DNA of 53,695 nucleotides from an uncultured Aeromonadaceae bacterium (GCA_945957385.1 CAMFKP010000021.1:1-53695); one strand, 5' to 3'; shown: positions 8,672 through 18,542, counted from the stretch's first letter. A program made the numbers and translations. The notes: a model not told the origin generated them from the letters alone.

Positions 8672-10585
8672 TTAACGGTGGGCGAGGGTATCCGCCGGCA
8701 GTTCGGCATCGCGCATCGCACCACTGCGAAAAGCGTGACTGGCCCATTCATACCAGGCGATGGCCTGTTGCTGATAAGGGCGGGCGTCCTGCTTTTCCTG
8801 CTGAGGGTCAAGCCAGCGGGTTGTCGGCGCTTGCCGCGGATTGAGAATGGTCAGCTGCTGTTCAGTCAGATAACCCAGTCCCTGATAGGTGGCGATGAAG
8901 GCGCGCTGTGGCCCCTTGGGGGTGGCAAATATGTCCTGGCCGAAGAACTGGGTGCGATAGCTGAAGTTGAGCAATCCCAGCAGGGTTGGCGCGACATCCA
9001 TCTGGCTGGCGAGACGATCGACCCGTTGCGGCGCGATCTGCTTGGGTGACCAGATGATCATCGGGATGTGGTAACCGTCGATCGGGATCTCGGTCTTGCC
9101 GGCGCTGGATGCGCAGTGGTCGGCAACGATGACGAACAGAGTATTGGCGGCCCAGCTGTGTTGTTGTGCTTGGCGCACAAATTCGCCGATGGCCCAGTCG
9201 GTATATTTGACGGCGGCATCACGACGCCCCTGCGGCAGATCGATACGGCCATCCGGGAAGTGATAGGGTCTGTGGTTGCTGGTCGTCATCAGATGGGCAA
9301 AGAACGGCTTGCCCTGCTGCGCTTTCTGATCGAACTGACGCATCGCCATGCCGAACAGATCTTCGTCTGCCACGCCCCAGATGGTCTCGGCGCTAATCTG
9401 GTCGCGCTTAAGACTGGTTCTGTCTTCAACCTGGTAGCCGTTACCGGCGAAGTAGGCATTCATGTTGTCGAAGGTGCCGTAACCGCCGTACAGGAACAGG
9501 CTATCATACCCCTTGCTACGGAACACAGAGCCGAGCGTGAACAGCCCTTCGTTGTTCGGGCGCCGGACGATGGATTGGCCCGGTGTCGGCGGCACGGCCA
9601 AGGAGAGTGCCTCAAGGCCACGCACAGTCCGGTTGCCGGTGGCATACAGACGGGTGAACAACATGCCCTCATCGGCCAGGCGATCCAGATTCGGGGTCAG
9701 ATGGCGGGGATTGCCAAATACGCCCAAATAGTCGGCGGAGAGACTCTCAACGGTGATCAGCACGACGTTCATCTTCTTTTCCGCACCGGCGTGCCGGATC
9801 TGTCGGCGGAGATCCTGTGGGTCGTTCGACAGGAATTGGGCGTCCGGTGTCTGCAGATCGGTGCGTACCAGACGGGCGGCTTGCTCCAGCGGCAGGGTTG
9901 GGTAGAAACGCTGGTAATCCAGTTCGTTGTGGCGGAAGGCGCCAAACAGGCAGAACAGGCCATTGCCGGCCAGCTCATTGGCGTACTGGTTGCTGCGCAG
10001 ATTGCGATCTTCGGCATTGAGGCCGACGCTGACCAGCACCACCAGCAAGGCAAGGGCCGGCACGAGTTCGCGGCGGCGTAGCGGGCGCCACTGTGGCAGG
10101 TAACGCCCGAGGCGGGCTGACGCCAGCAGCATCAATGTCGCCAGCAAGCCACACAGGCTAAACCAGAGGCCCAGCGGATAGGACTGGCGGATATTACCCA
10201 GCACTTCCTGGGTATAAACCAGGTAGTCGACGGCGATGAAGTTGAAGCGGCTGCTGAATTCCCCCCAGAATACCCACTCGCTGGCGACCAGAATCAGTAA
10301 CAAAAACAGACTCAACCAGCTGAAAGCAAGTCCGGCGCCACGCCAAATACGGTTCTGGCGCCAGCGCATCGGGATCAGCGTCAGCCATAGGGCCAGCGGG
10401 CAGAGCAGATAAACCAGGCTGCCAACATCGAACAGGGTGCCCAGACCGAAACCGGTTAACAGATCGAGTAGCCCCAGATCGGCACTGTGGCCGGCTTGCC
10501 ACCACAATCCGAGTCGGGAGATCAGCATCAAGAACAGGTAGTGGCCACTGAACCACCACAAAAAACGGTAACGCGAGGAGGACAT
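8672..10585 (-). CDS. LTA synthase-like sulfatase-superfamily membrane enzyme
   Basis: The protein has 637 residues from the ATG at 10585, preferred over the in-frame GTG five codons earlier because GTGGAG lies 9 nt before the ATG. About five N-terminal membrane helices (to about residue 190) precede a periplasmic alkaline phosphatase/sulfatase-fold domain. Its metal and nucleophile motifs are VLITVESLSADYLG, the Thr of TGNRTVRGLEAL, and VADHCASS with DGYHIPMIIWSPK. Family members transfer phosphoglycerol or phosphoethanolamine from phospholipids to envelope glycans or lipid A. Which substrate is used is not visible. It is convergent with the MliC-like gene. Confidence 0.88.
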   Translation of the reverse strand: MSSSRYRFLWWFSGHYLFLMLISRLGLWWQAGHSADLGLLDLLTGFGLGTLFDVGSLVYLLCPLALWLTLIPMRWRQNRIWRGAGLAFSWLSLFLLLILVASEWVFWGEFSSRFNFIAVDYLVYTQEVLGNIRQSYPLGLWFSLCGLLATLMLLASARLGRYLPQWRPLRRRELVPALALLVVLVSVGLNAEDRNLRSNQYANELAGNGLFCLFGAFRHNELDYQRFYPTLPLEQAARLVRTDLQTPDAQFLSNDPQDLRRQIRHAGAEKKMNVVLITVESLSADYLGVFGNPRHLTPNLDRLADEGMLFTRLYATGNRTVRGLEALSLAVPPTPGQSIVRRPNNEGLFTLGSVFRSKGYDSLFLYGGYGTFDNMNAYFAGNGYQVEDRTSLKRDQISAETIWGVADEDLFGMAMRQFDQKAQQGKPFFAHLMTTSNHRPYHFPDGRIDLPQGRRDAAVKYTDWAIGEFVRQAQQHSWAANTLFVIVADHCASSAGKTEIPIDGYHIPMIIWSPKQIAPQRVDRLASQMDVAPTLLGLLNFSYRTQFFGQDIFATPKGPQRAFIATYQGLGYLTEQQLTILNPRQAPTTRWLDPQQEKQDARPYQQQAIAWYEWASHAFRSGAMRDAELPADTLAHR

Positions 10586-10656
10586 GCCGCAAGGCTCCAC
10601 TGGTTGAGAGTAACACTGAGCATTGTCGTGCCGCTGTCTTAACCGAGCCTTAAGGC

Positions 10657-11400
10657 TTAATCCTGATGCAGCTTTTGTTGTGTCAGCACCGTGTTGAAGG
10701 CGTCGCGTAGTCGGGCGCCTTCACCATTGCGCCGAAAGCAGATGACCAGCCCCTGTTCGCCAATGGGGTGTGGCAGCAGGCGGATCTCGTTGGCCATGGC
10801 CTGCAGCCGGCTATCTTGTTGTAGCAGGGCGTGGTAGACCAAGGGATCGATGACGGCTAACGGCAGGCGGCCGGCTGCGACCTTGCGCAGATTCAGCAGG
10901 TCGCTGGGAGCCTCCTCGGTCTTAAGCGTGCCCTGGGCTACCAGCTGATCGAACTCATCGGTGTTCACGTAGCCGGAGACAGTACCAATGGTATAGGGCG
11001 CCAGTTCACGTAACTGCGTCCACTGCAGCGGGGGTTGATGGGCATTTTGGGCCAGCGATACGGTGGCGCGGGCGAACGGGCGGGAACAGTAGAACGCATT
11101 ACGCCTTTGCTGAGTGTCATACTCCGGCAGCATGGCCAGATGGGGGCCGGGCTCCGACATAGCGCGCAAGACGCGGCGCCATGGCAGAAACTCCAGCTGT
11201 TGCTGCAAGCCCATCGCGGCAAAGAGCCGACGGCTCTGCTCGGCCAGCGGCCCGTTTGCCGGCAGCTGGCTGCCAATATAGGGCGGCCACTCCAAGGTGG
11301 CGACCAGTATCTTCTCGGCTCCCCATACCGGTAGGGCGTAGCAGAGAGCGAACGCCAGCAATAGCCGCAGCGTGTGATGTCGGAACGGGCTGGCTGTCAT
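10657..11400 (-). CDS. Periplasmic solute-binding protein, amino-acid (SBP_bac_3) type
   Basis: The protein has 247 residues from the ATG at 11400, which has GAGG four bases before it; an ATG six codons upstream has a poorly placed site. A signal peptide ending near VWGAEKI leads into EWPPYIG, SRRLFAAMGLQ and FLPWRRVLRAM, a pattern of family-3 solute-binding proteins. No permease or ATPase gene is adjacent, so it may be an orphan binding or sensor protein. Its ligand is unknown. Confidence 0.75.
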   Translation of the reverse strand: MTASPFRHHTLRLLLAFALCYALPVWGAEKILVATLEWPPYIGSQLPANGPLAEQSRRLFAAMGLQQQLEFLPWRRVLRAMSEPGPHLAMLPEYDTQQRRNAFYCSRPFARATVSLAQNAHQPPLQWTQLRELAPYTIGTVSGYVNTDEFDQLVAQGTLKTEEAPSDLLNLRKVAAGRLPLAVIDPLVYHALLQQDSRLQAMANEIRLLPHPIGEQGLVICFRRNGEGARLRDAFNTVLTQQKLHQD

Positions 11401-11463
11401 GCATCCTCGCATTATCATCCTTGCTAATCTCGAGACTAGCGAAGGCGGCGAGGAGTCGCAACC

Positions 11464-12366
11464 TCAGCAACCGGCGTTCGCCATGGCTCGGGGCGGCAGC
11501 CGGCGCAATGGCTGACGCCAGAGCTGACACAGCAAGACGCCCAGCAGCGTGAGGCCACCGCCCCAGAGATGATAGCCCTGCAGCTGCTCACCCAGGCCAA
11601 TGACCGCCAACAGGGCGGTGAACAGCGGCAACAGGTTCATGCAGATCGCCGTTCGGCTGGCGCCCAGGGTGCGAACGCCTTCCAGCCAGAGCCAGGTAGC
11701 CAGCAGCGAGGCAGGTAGGGCCGCATAGGCCACCAGGGGCCAGCTCTGGCTATCGAGCTGCCAGTGTGAGGCGCGCAGAAAATCCGGCAGCAACCAGAGC
11801 AGCGCCGCCGTCATCTGCAGGTAGATCTGCTGCCAGCCGGATAGCGGTAAGGCCCACCGTTTATGCAATACGCCATACAAGGCATAACAGAACACCGCCA
11901 GCAGCATCAGTGCATCGCCGTGTCCCATGCCTTGAGCCAGCAGGCGGCCAGGTTGGCCGGCACTCACCAACCAGAGCAGGCCACTCAATGACAACAGGGC
12001 GCCGCTGAGCATGCCAAGGGTGGGGGGCTCACGCAGCAGCCACAGGCTTAGCAACAGGGTCAGCAGCGGGATCAGCGCGTTATGAATGCCGATGTTGACG
12101 GCGCTGATGCTCTGCGCCGCGTAGTAGCCCAGGCTTTGATTCAACACCATGCCCAGCAGTGCCAGTATCAGTAATTTGCCCAGATAGGGGCGCAACGCCC
12201 GGCGTTGCTGCCACAGCGGTCTAAACATCAGCGGTGTTACCAGCAGCCACGCCAAGAACCAGCGGTAAAAGGCAATGACACCGGGTTCGATAGTGCCGGC
12301 AGCGAGTTTGCTGACGATGGCGTTGCCACTCCAGATCAGGACGGCAAGCAGGGGAAACCAGAACAT
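11464..12366 (-). CDS. DMT superfamily (EamA) transporter
   Basis: This 300-residue membrane protein has ten hydrophobic segments in two EamA repeats. The opening WFPLLAVLIWSGNAIVSKLA and GVIAFYRWFLAWLLVTPL are typical of inner-membrane metabolite exporters. It is divergent from an AraC regulator with about 95 bp between them, an arrangement often seen when the regulator controls the exporter. The substrate is unknown. Confidence 0.88.
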   Translation of the reverse strand: MFWFPLLAVLIWSGNAIVSKLAAGTIEPGVIAFYRWFLAWLLVTPLMFRPLWQQRRALRPYLGKLLILALLGMVLNQSLGYYAAQSISAVNIGIHNALIPLLTLLLSLWLLREPPTLGMLSGALLSLSGLLWLVSAGQPGRLLAQGMGHGDALMLLAVFCYALYGVLHKRWALPLSGWQQIYLQMTAALLWLLPDFLRASHWQLDSQSWPLVAYAALPASLLATWLWLEGVRTLGASRTAICMNLLPLFTALLAVIGLGEQLQGYHLWGGGLTLLGVLLCQLWRQPLRRLPPRAMANAGC

Positions 12367-12462
12367 GGAACTGCACTCGCAGAGGAATAACCGGCGGCGA
12401 TTCTACGCTGGCTTTTTTTAAGGATATAATGAAAACCGGCCAACTGATTGTGCTTTCCCGCC

Positions 12463-13308
12463 ATGACAGATCACCCTGCTTCGCAACCGGCATCCGCTCC
12501 CGTATCGGCGTCACGCCGCACGCGCCCACAACGCCATTCGGCTCCGTCGATCAGCTCGGCGCCGGAGACGATCCGTTTCTGTGAAGCCCATCTGGCGGCG
12601 ATGACGGATCTGGAGGAGGAGTGGCATAACTGGGGACAACTGGCCTTTGTGCACAGTGGCCTGATGGAGTTGTCGATCGAGGGGCAGAGCGTGATCGCGC
12701 CGCCGGGGTTTGGCGTCTGGATCCCGCCACTGGCCCGTCACCACAGCTATAACCATCAACCGCTGGACTTTGGCACCCTGAACCTGTCGGCCGACTGGAG
12801 CCGGGACATGCCGGCCAGTGCCTGCGTGTTGGAGTTGTCCCCTCTGGTGCAGGCGATCATGGCCCACTTTCGACAGCAGGGGCTGGCGGAGCCTGAAGAG
12901 AGCGCCGATCTGCATCTGGGACAGGTGTTGATTGAACAGTTGTTGCGTTGTCCGCGTCAGCAGCGCTACCTGCCGATCAGTGAGGATCGGCAGCTGGCCC
13001 CGGTGCTGCGGGCACTGGAGCAGCAACCGGCGGATAACCGTTCGCTCGCACAGTGGGCGCGTCTGGTGCACAGCACAGAACGCACCCTGTCACGGCGTTG
13101 TCAGCGAGAGCTGGGGATGTCGTTTAGCCAGTGGCGGCAGCGTCTGCGCTTCTTGCACGCCGTGTCGTTACTTGAGCGTCAGTTGAGCATCAAGGAGATA
13201 GCGCTGGAGCTGGGATACAGCTCGTCATCGGCTTTTATCACCATGTTTCAGGCGCTGGCCGGCACCACGCCGGAGCGTTATCGCAAACAACTTGGCCTGG
13301 CGCCGTGA
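12463..13308 (+). CDS. AraC family transcriptional regulator
   Basis: The protein has 281 residues from the ATG at 12463. The N-terminal half has a cupin-like sensing domain (HWNN-like segment LEEEWHNWGQLAFVHSG, then GVWIPPLARHHSYNH). The C-terminal 100 residues hold two helix-turn-helix motifs, RSLAQWARLVHSTERTLSR and LSIKEIALELGYSSSSAF, ending in GTTPERYRKQ as usual for AraC/XylS proteins. It probably controls the divergent EamA transporter gene. It abuts the convergent DsbA-family gene with no gap. Confidence 0.92.
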   Translation: MTDHPASQPASAPVSASRRTRPQRHSAPSISSAPETIRFCEAHLAAMTDLEEEWHNWGQLAFVHSGLMELSIEGQSVIAPPGFGVWIPPLARHHSYNHQPLDFGTLNLSADWSRDMPASACVLELSPLVQAIMAHFRQQGLAEPEESADLHLGQVLIEQLLRCPRQQRYLPISEDRQLAPVLRALEQQPADNRSLAQWARLVHSTERTLSRRCQRELGMSFSQWRQRLRFLHAVSLLERQLSIKEIALELGYSSSSAFITMFQALAGTTPERYRKQLGLAP

Positions 13309-13965
13309 TCAGGCGTCGGCCGGCATGGCCAACAGGCCATCCAGATAGTCGGCAAAGCGCAGCGGATCGGCGTGGAAGGCGCGCAGGTCAATCGGATAGA
13401 GGTGGCCGTGTTGTTCCAGCGCCAGGGCAGGAAAACCGGGCGCATTAATCCGTTGCTGCCATTGCTGGCTGTGTCGCAGGTGGGCCAGCAGATCCACGCT
13501 GGCCATCGCCGGCTCCAGTGCGGCCGGCGCAATCTGCTGCTCGGCGGCCAACTCGGCGAGCAGGGCCGGATCGCTGAGCCATTCCCCGCGCTGGAAAAAC
13601 GCCGCTTGCATCGCCTGTAACAGCCGCAGCCCATCTCCGCCCAAGGCGATGACGGCCAGCAGGGCGCGCAGCGGCGGTTCGGAGTCCAGGTACTTGTGAC
13701 GATCCAGCAGCAGACGGTTGAAATAGCGATCACCAAACGGCTGACCGGTGGCCACGGTGATCTGCTGATCAACAAACAACAGCTGTGCCTGCAGGCTGGT
13801 GCCAAAGTGCGGGCGGCGATGGCCGACCCAGAGGCCGGCACCATGCAATTCCAGCGTCAGGGCGTCGCGTTGTGCCGCAATGGCCAGTAACGGCAGGGCG
13901 CCGTAGCTCCACCCGCAGAGCGGGTCATACAAGAAGTGCAGGCGAGCGGCATGACGATCGGACAT
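13309..13965 (-). CDS. DsbA family (FrnE-like) thioredoxin-fold protein
   Basis: This 218-residue protein has FLYDPLCGWSYGALP at its start. DPLCGWSYG is characteristic of the cytoplasmic FrnE/HCCA-isomerase branch of the DsbA fold, with a single cysteine where DsbA has CXXC. No signal peptide is present. A helical insertion fills the middle (DPALLAELAAEQQIAPAAL). The redox partner or substrate is unknown. It ends one base from the convergent AraC gene. Confidence 0.85.
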   Translation of the reverse strand: MSDRHAARLHFLYDPLCGWSYGALPLLAIAAQRDALTLELHGAGLWVGHRRPHFGTSLQAQLLFVDQQITVATGQPFGDRYFNRLLLDRHKYLDSEPPLRALLAVIALGGDGLRLLQAMQAAFFQRGEWLSDPALLAELAAEQQIAPAALEPAMASVDLLAHLRHSQQWQQRINAPGFPALALEQHGHLYPIDLRAFHADPLRFADYLDGLLAMPADA

Positions 13966-14289
13966 GGAGACTCCACAACGGCAGTGAGTCGAGAAACTGA
14001 TGACCTTATTATTTTTGCCTGTTATCGATGACAGGTGCCAGTTTTTTATTTTCCGGACGTATCAGCAGGCGATGCAAATAATGGATTCAATCGAGATTTA
14101 AATTATTTCGTTTATATGATGAAGTAATTTATGTTGTTGATTTATATATAAAATATATTTTTATGCTGCGGGATTAACCGTGGTTTTACCGCCGTGATGG
14201 CAGGGGGAATATATCGCTTGGCGCGTAAGCGCAGAATTAGCCGGTCGTGTTAGCGGTATATTGGCGCCATGCGGCGCCAATATTTGGTT
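13966..14289. other. AT-rich intergenic region
   Basis: No supported gene is present. Positions 14035-14165 are strongly AT-rich and may hold the promoter of the minus-strand DsbA-family gene. A perfect 11-bp inverted repeat (14258-14283, loop ATGC) just after the DUF3144 gene could be its terminator, although no T-run follows on that strand. Confidence 0.6.
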
Positions 14290-14589
14290 TCAGGCATTAT
14301 ATTCGTCAAAATTCTCGAGGTAATCATCGATATTCTCGGCCAATAGTTGACGAAATTGGCTGGTGAAATAATCCAGGGCGTCGTCACGGCCTTGCTGCAG
14401 GGCATCACGGTCCTCTGCCTGCGCGGCGATCAGGAAGGAGCTGAAGCGTGCTGCGGCGTAGAGCAAGGAGGCGTTGACATCGTCGGCCTCGACGGCTTCA
14501 CACTGCGTATTTGCCAACTGGATCACCGCATCGGTGCGTGCCCAGAACGCGTCATTTACCTCATCTTGCATCATCTCATCGTGGCTCAT
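14290..14589 (-). CDS. DUF3144 family protein
   Basis: This small acidic protein of 99 residues has the family pattern: FWARTDAVIQLANTQCE, then VNASLLYAAARFSSFLIA, and a C-terminal DALDYFTSQFRQLLAENIDDY. Its function is not known. It is probably cytoplasmic, with no signal peptide or membrane segment. The ATG at 14589 has GGAGGG upstream. It stands alone between the DsbA-family and NUDIX genes. Confidence 0.85.
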   Translation of the reverse strand: MSHDEMMQDEVNDAFWARTDAVIQLANTQCEAVEADDVNASLLYAAARFSSFLIAAQAEDRDALQQGRDDALDYFTSQFRQLLAENIDDYLENFDEYNA

Positions 14590-14699
14590 CGTGCCCTCCT
14601 GCTCTCATCTCATGTCTTGGCCGGATTGTCGGCCACGGTTGGGGCGGCACTATACTGCAGTTTGCTGCAGATCCCCAGCCTGCCCACGCCGTCGTCGCG

Positions 14700-15203
14700 C
14701 TATTTGGCTCGGGCTCGTTGCAGGCGCCGCAGGGCGCGGCGCGAGGAGTCAAAGGCAAAATCCGCCTCCTGCAACTGGTGCCATGGCGTCCAGTGGTGGT
14801 CACTGATGTCATCCTGGCTTGCCAGCTGCGGGCGGGTGGTCAGCTCCAGTAGAAAGTAGCCATCGCAAGTGTGGTATTGAATGCCGTCATACGGGTAGAG
14901 GTTGCTTTCGGAGCCAAACCAGTGCAGCTGTTCCGGGGTGACGGTCAACGCCAGCTCTTCACCCAGTTCACGACACAGTGCCTGTTCCAAGGTCTCACCA
15001 GGGTCAACAAAGCCGCCGGGAAAATCCAGTAGCCCCTTACCCGGATCGCGCGCGCGGCGCACCACCAGCAGTTCATCGCCCAACAGTATCAGGGCTGCGA
15101 CCGCCGCAGCCACGTTGTGAAAATAGTGAAAACCACACTGGCAGTGGTATTCGTGATGCGCATGATGTTGCAGCCGCGGTTGGCCACAGCGAGGGCAGTA
15201 CAT
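14700..15203 (-). CDS. NUDIX hydrolase with N-terminal zinc ribbon
   Basis: This 167-residue protein begins with a zinc ribbon (CPRCG ... CQCG, about residues 3-22). The NUDIX box GGFVDPGETLEQALCRELGEEL (GX5EX7REXXEE, about 63-85) is intact. These enzymes hydrolyse nucleoside diphosphate derivatives. The zinc ribbon recalls NudC-like NADH pyrophosphatases, but the protein is much shorter than NudC and lacks its SQPWPFPxS signature, so the substrate stays open. Confidence 0.9.
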   Translation of the reverse strand: MYCPRCGQPRLQHHAHHEYHCQCGFHYFHNVAAAVAALILLGDELLVVRRARDPGKGLLDFPGGFVDPGETLEQALCRELGEELALTVTPEQLHWFGSESNLYPYDGIQYHTCDGYFLLELTTRPQLASQDDISDHHWTPWHQLQEADFAFDSSRRALRRLQRARAK

Positions 15204-15319
15204 AGCCGAAACCTGCAGAGAAAGAAGTGACCGCTACTGTAGCGTCTCATCTGGCGAACATCCAGCAAGCTGAATCGAGTAAGCCTCGTTTGATAACCGA
15301 AGTTGGCTTAATGTTTTGA

Positions 15320-15340
15320 TCAAATGATAATTGCTCGCAT
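15320..15340. promoter_or_regulatory. Possible Fur box before the TonB receptor operon
   Basis: The stretch AAATGATAATTGCTCGCAT matches the left and central part of the Fur consensus GATAATGATAATCATTATC; the right half is weak. Its position about 55-75 bp before the receptor start, and the iron-uptake gene content, support the reading. Confidence 0.5.
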
Positions 15341-15393
15341 TAAGCTGGCAAATATGTAAAATGCCTGCACTTTTTACTGCAGGGACTCGTTTC

Positions 15394-17556
15394 ATGTCAT
15401 TTGAATCCAGCGCTGTTAACCCGGTTCAGCGTTCACTTTTCCCCTTCCGTTTGACGTGGCTGGCATGCGTATGTGCCGTGCCGGCGCATGCCGGCGAGGT
15501 GGCGGTGTTACAGCAGGTGGATGTGGTCGCAAACGGCATCTCGGCACCGACCGAGCAGGATACCCACTATCAGACTAAATCTTCGGCACTGGCTACCCAG
15601 ACCGAGACGCCGCTGGTGGAGATCCCGCAGTCGGTGAGTGTCATCAGTCAGCAGCAGCTGGATGATCGGCAGCCGCAGAGCCTGGACGAGGCCCTGTCGT
15701 CGATCGCTGGCCTCCGCCAGAGCAACACGCTCGGTGGCACTCAGGATGCCATCGCCAAACGCGGCTTTGGCGGCAACCGTGATAACTCGATTCTGCGTAA
15801 CGGCATGCAGTCGGTGCAGGCCCGAAACTTCACGCCGACGACCCAGCGCATCGAGGTGCTCAAGGGGCCGGCTTCCCTGCTGTATGGCATTCAGGATCCT
15901 GGCGGTGTCATCAATGTGGTGACCAAGAAACCCCAGGCCGAGGCCCGCTATCAGGCCGCGAACTACCTCACCAGCTTCGGTGGTGGTGGGGTGCAGGCCG
16001 ATCTGACCGGGCCGCTGAATAACGCCGGCCTGTCGTACCGACTGATTGCCGACAAGCAGCAGTATGACTACTGGCGCAACTTTGGCGAGATAGAGCAGGG
16101 CGTCATCGCGCCGTCCCTGGCATGGCAGAACGACAAGACGTCGATCCTGCTGGATTATGAGCATATGGATTATGCGGTACCGTTTGACCGCGGGACCTAT
16201 ATCGACACGCGGACTGGCAAGCCACTGCCAATACCGCGCGAACGCAGGCTGGACGAGGTGTACAACATCACTACCGGGCGTGCGGACAGCGCGAACCTGC
16301 AGTTTGCTCATCAGTGGAATGAGCGCTGGTCGCTGCACGGGGGCTATGGGTATAGCCGCAACTACTATAACGATGATCAGATGCGCGTGATGTCATTTGA
16401 CGCCAGCAGCGGCGTGGTGACCCGGCGTGCCGATGCCACCAAGGATGCGCTGCAGGCGGCGCACACGGCGACCCTGTATACGGTCGGCCGGATCGACCAG
16501 GGCAGTACCCAGCACGAAGTGGTGACCGGGGTGCAGTACATGCACAACTACCGGACCCTGGGTGATCTCTACCGTGGTAGCAACGACAAACACTTCAACA
16601 TGTATGATCCGGTGTACGGCACCTCGGCCTACCCCAGCAACGTCAGCGCTGCTGACAGCGATCAGACCGACAAATTGCGGACGACGGCATTCTATCTGCA
16701 GGATGCCTGGTCGCTGGATGAACACTGGATCCTGGTGCTCGGTGGCCGCTATGACCATTTCAATGAGTTGACCGGGAAAGGCCGGCCATTCCGCACCAAC
16801 AGCCTGGTCAGCGACAGCAAGTTTGTACCGCGGGCGGGGGTTGTCTATCTGATCGATCCGGCGTGGTCTGTGTATACCAGCTACACCGAATCATTCCGTC
16901 CGAATACCTCGATTGCGAACGCCATCGGCGACTTGCCGCCCGAGGAGGGCAAGTCCTGGGAGCTGGGCTCGAAATGGCAGGACGCGCAGCTGACGGCCAC
17001 GGTGGCGCTGTTCAATATCGACAAACAGAACGTGCTGACCAGCCAGACCGACACGGCGACAGGGGATACCCTGTACCGGGTGGCCGGTCGGGTGCGCTCG
17101 CGCGGGTTGGAGTCGGAAATCAATGGCGACCTGGGGGATAACTGGAGCGGCTATGCCAGCTATGCCTATACCGATGCCGAAGTCATCGATGATCCGCTTC
17201 TGGCCGGCACGGCGGTGGATGGCGTACCCAAGCATATGGCGACACTGGGGCTGATTCACCAATGGCCGGGCGTGTTTGGCGGCACACTCCGCGCCGGTGC
17301 CTTCAGTCGCTATACCGGTAGCTGGTATATCGGCAACACCAAGGGCGCCCAGTATGAGCTGCCCGCCAGCACGGTGTTTGACAGCATGCTGGCGTATGAC
17401 CGCAAGCTGGCGGGCTACGCGTTGCGGGTGCAGTTCAACGTCAAGAATCTGTTTGACGAAACCTATTACACCTCGGGTGTCAGCAATGCCAATGCGCCGA
17501 TCGTGGCCATCGGTGAGCCGAGACAGTTCTTGCTGACGACGACGGTTGGTTTTTGA
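15394..17556 (+). CDS. TonB-dependent siderophore receptor
   Basis: The protein has 720 residues from the ATG at 15394, which has AGGGA eight bases upstream; earlier in-frame ATGs lack a site. After a signal peptide ending near VPAHAG comes the plug domain: IPQSVSVISQQQLDDRQ, GGTQDAIAKRGFGG and RIEVLKGPASLLYGIQDPGG, typical of FhuA/FpvA-type receptors. A long 22-strand barrel ends in GEPRQFLLTTTVGF with the terminal aromatic residue. It imports a ferric siderophore using TonB energy. Its stop overlaps the next gene, so it is the first gene of a five-gene uptake operon. Confidence 0.95.
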   Translation: MSFESSAVNPVQRSLFPFRLTWLACVCAVPAHAGEVAVLQQVDVVANGISAPTEQDTHYQTKSSALATQTETPLVEIPQSVSVISQQQLDDRQPQSLDEALSSIAGLRQSNTLGGTQDAIAKRGFGGNRDNSILRNGMQSVQARNFTPTTQRIEVLKGPASLLYGIQDPGGVINVVTKKPQAEARYQAANYLTSFGGGGVQADLTGPLNNAGLSYRLIADKQQYDYWRNFGEIEQGVIAPSLAWQNDKTSILLDYEHMDYAVPFDRGTYIDTRTGKPLPIPRERRLDEVYNITTGRADSANLQFAHQWNERWSLHGGYGYSRNYYNDDQMRVMSFDASSGVVTRRADATKDALQAAHTATLYTVGRIDQGSTQHEVVTGVQYMHNYRTLGDLYRGSNDKHFNMYDPVYGTSAYPSNVSAADSDQTDKLRTTAFYLQDAWSLDEHWILVLGGRYDHFNELTGKGRPFRTNSLVSDSKFVPRAGVVYLIDPAWSVYTSYTESFRPNTSIANAIGDLPPEEGKSWELGSKWQDAQLTATVALFNIDKQNVLTSQTDTATGDTLYRVAGRVRSRGLESEINGDLGDNWSGYASYAYTDAEVIDDPLLAGTAVDGVPKHMATLGLIHQWPGVFGGTLRAGAFSRYTGSWYIGNTKGAQYELPASTVFDSMLAYDRKLAGYALRVQFNVKNLFDETYYTSGVSNANAPIVAIGEPRQFLLTTTVGF

Positions 17557-18542
17557 TGACGCGGGCCTGGTACCTCGGATTGCTGGCGCTGTTGCTGGTG
17601 GCGATGAGTGCCAGCCTGTTGCTCGGTTATCGCCAGGTGTCACCGCTGGCGCTGCTGAGTTGGTCGCAAGATGCGGTATTACGTCATTTGATCCTGGAAT
17701 ACCGCTTGCCGCGCATGCTGATCGCGCCGCTGTGTGGCGCGGCACTGGCGGTGGCCGGAGGTCTGTTGCAGAGCCTGACGCGTAATCCGCTGGCGGCACC
17801 GGATGTGCTGGGCGTTAACGCCGCCGCTTCCTGCAGCGTGGTACTGGCGCTCTATCTGTGGCCTGAGCTGGCCCTCGGCTGGCTCAACCTGCTGGCGTTC
17901 GTCAGCGCCCTGCTGATGACCCAACTGCTACTGTGGCTGGTGGGGCCGCAGGGGGAACGCCACAGCCTGTTGCGTCTTCCCTTGTTGGGAACCGTGTTGG
18001 CGATGCTGTTTTCGGCCCTGACCCAGACGCTGATCACCCTGGATCCATCAACCCAGGATCAGGCGTTGAGCTGGTTGACGGGTAACATCGCCGGACGCAG
18101 TCTGTTGCAGCTGCTGGCCGCGTTTCCCCTCTGGCTGCTTGCTGGCGTATTGCTATGGCGGCTGTGGCGGCAGCTTGATCTGTTTTATCTGGGGGATAGC
18201 CAGATCCGTACACTGGGGCAAGATCCGCTGACCTTGCGGCGACAAGGGGTGGTGGTGGCCAGCTTGCTGGTGGCCGGTGTGGTGGCGGTGATTGGGCCAT
18301 TGGGATTTGTCGGTTTACTGGTCCCGCGGATGGCGCGCCGGCTGGCGGCCGAGGGTCACCGGCACTGGCTGCCGCTGGCTGCCGTGCTCGGTGCCCTGTT
18401 GCTGACACTGGCGGATCTGCTGGCCCGCTTCATCTGCTATCCCGAAGACATTCCGGCGGGCGTAGTCACGGCGTTGCTGGGCGGACCGCTTTTCCTCTAT
18501 CTGCTTTATCGCCAGCGGGGAGGTATCCACGATGTCCGCTGA
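17556..18542 (+). CDS. Iron-siderophore ABC transporter permease (FecCD family), first
   Basis: The protein has 328 residues with about nine to ten membrane helices. Family motifs are RLPRMLIAPLCGAALAVAGG, QSLTRNPLAAPDVLGVNAAA and GPLGFVGLLVPRMAR, matching FecCD/BtuC permeases. Its ATG overlaps the receptor stop by one base (TGATG). It forms the inner-membrane channel together with the next permease. Confidence 0.93.
   Translation: MTRAWYLGLLALLLVAMSASLLLGYRQVSPLALLSWSQDAVLRHLILEYRLPRMLIAPLCGAALAVAGGLLQSLTRNPLAAPDVLGVNAAASCSVVLALYLWPELALGWLNLLAFVSALLMTQLLLWLVGPQGERHSLLRLPLLGTVLAMLFSALTQTLITLDPSTQDQALSWLTGNIAGRSLLQLLAAFPLWLLAGVLLWRLWRQLDLFYLGDSQIRTLGQDPLTLRRQGVVVASLLVAGVVAVIGPLGFVGLLVPRMARRLAAEGHRHWLPLAAVLGALLLTLADLLARFICYPEDIPAGVVTALLGGPLFLYLLYRQRGGIHDVR

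Noticed and set aside
8534..9049. Plus-strand open frame of 171 codons over the end of the sulfatase-fold gene
   Set aside because: It crosses the terminator and is antisense to the conserved C-terminal part of the sulfatase-fold gene.
15204..15393. Cobalamin riboswitch before the TonB-dependent receptor
   Set aside because: No B12-box-like conserved elements were seen in the 190-bp leader; a Fur-like element is a better explanation.
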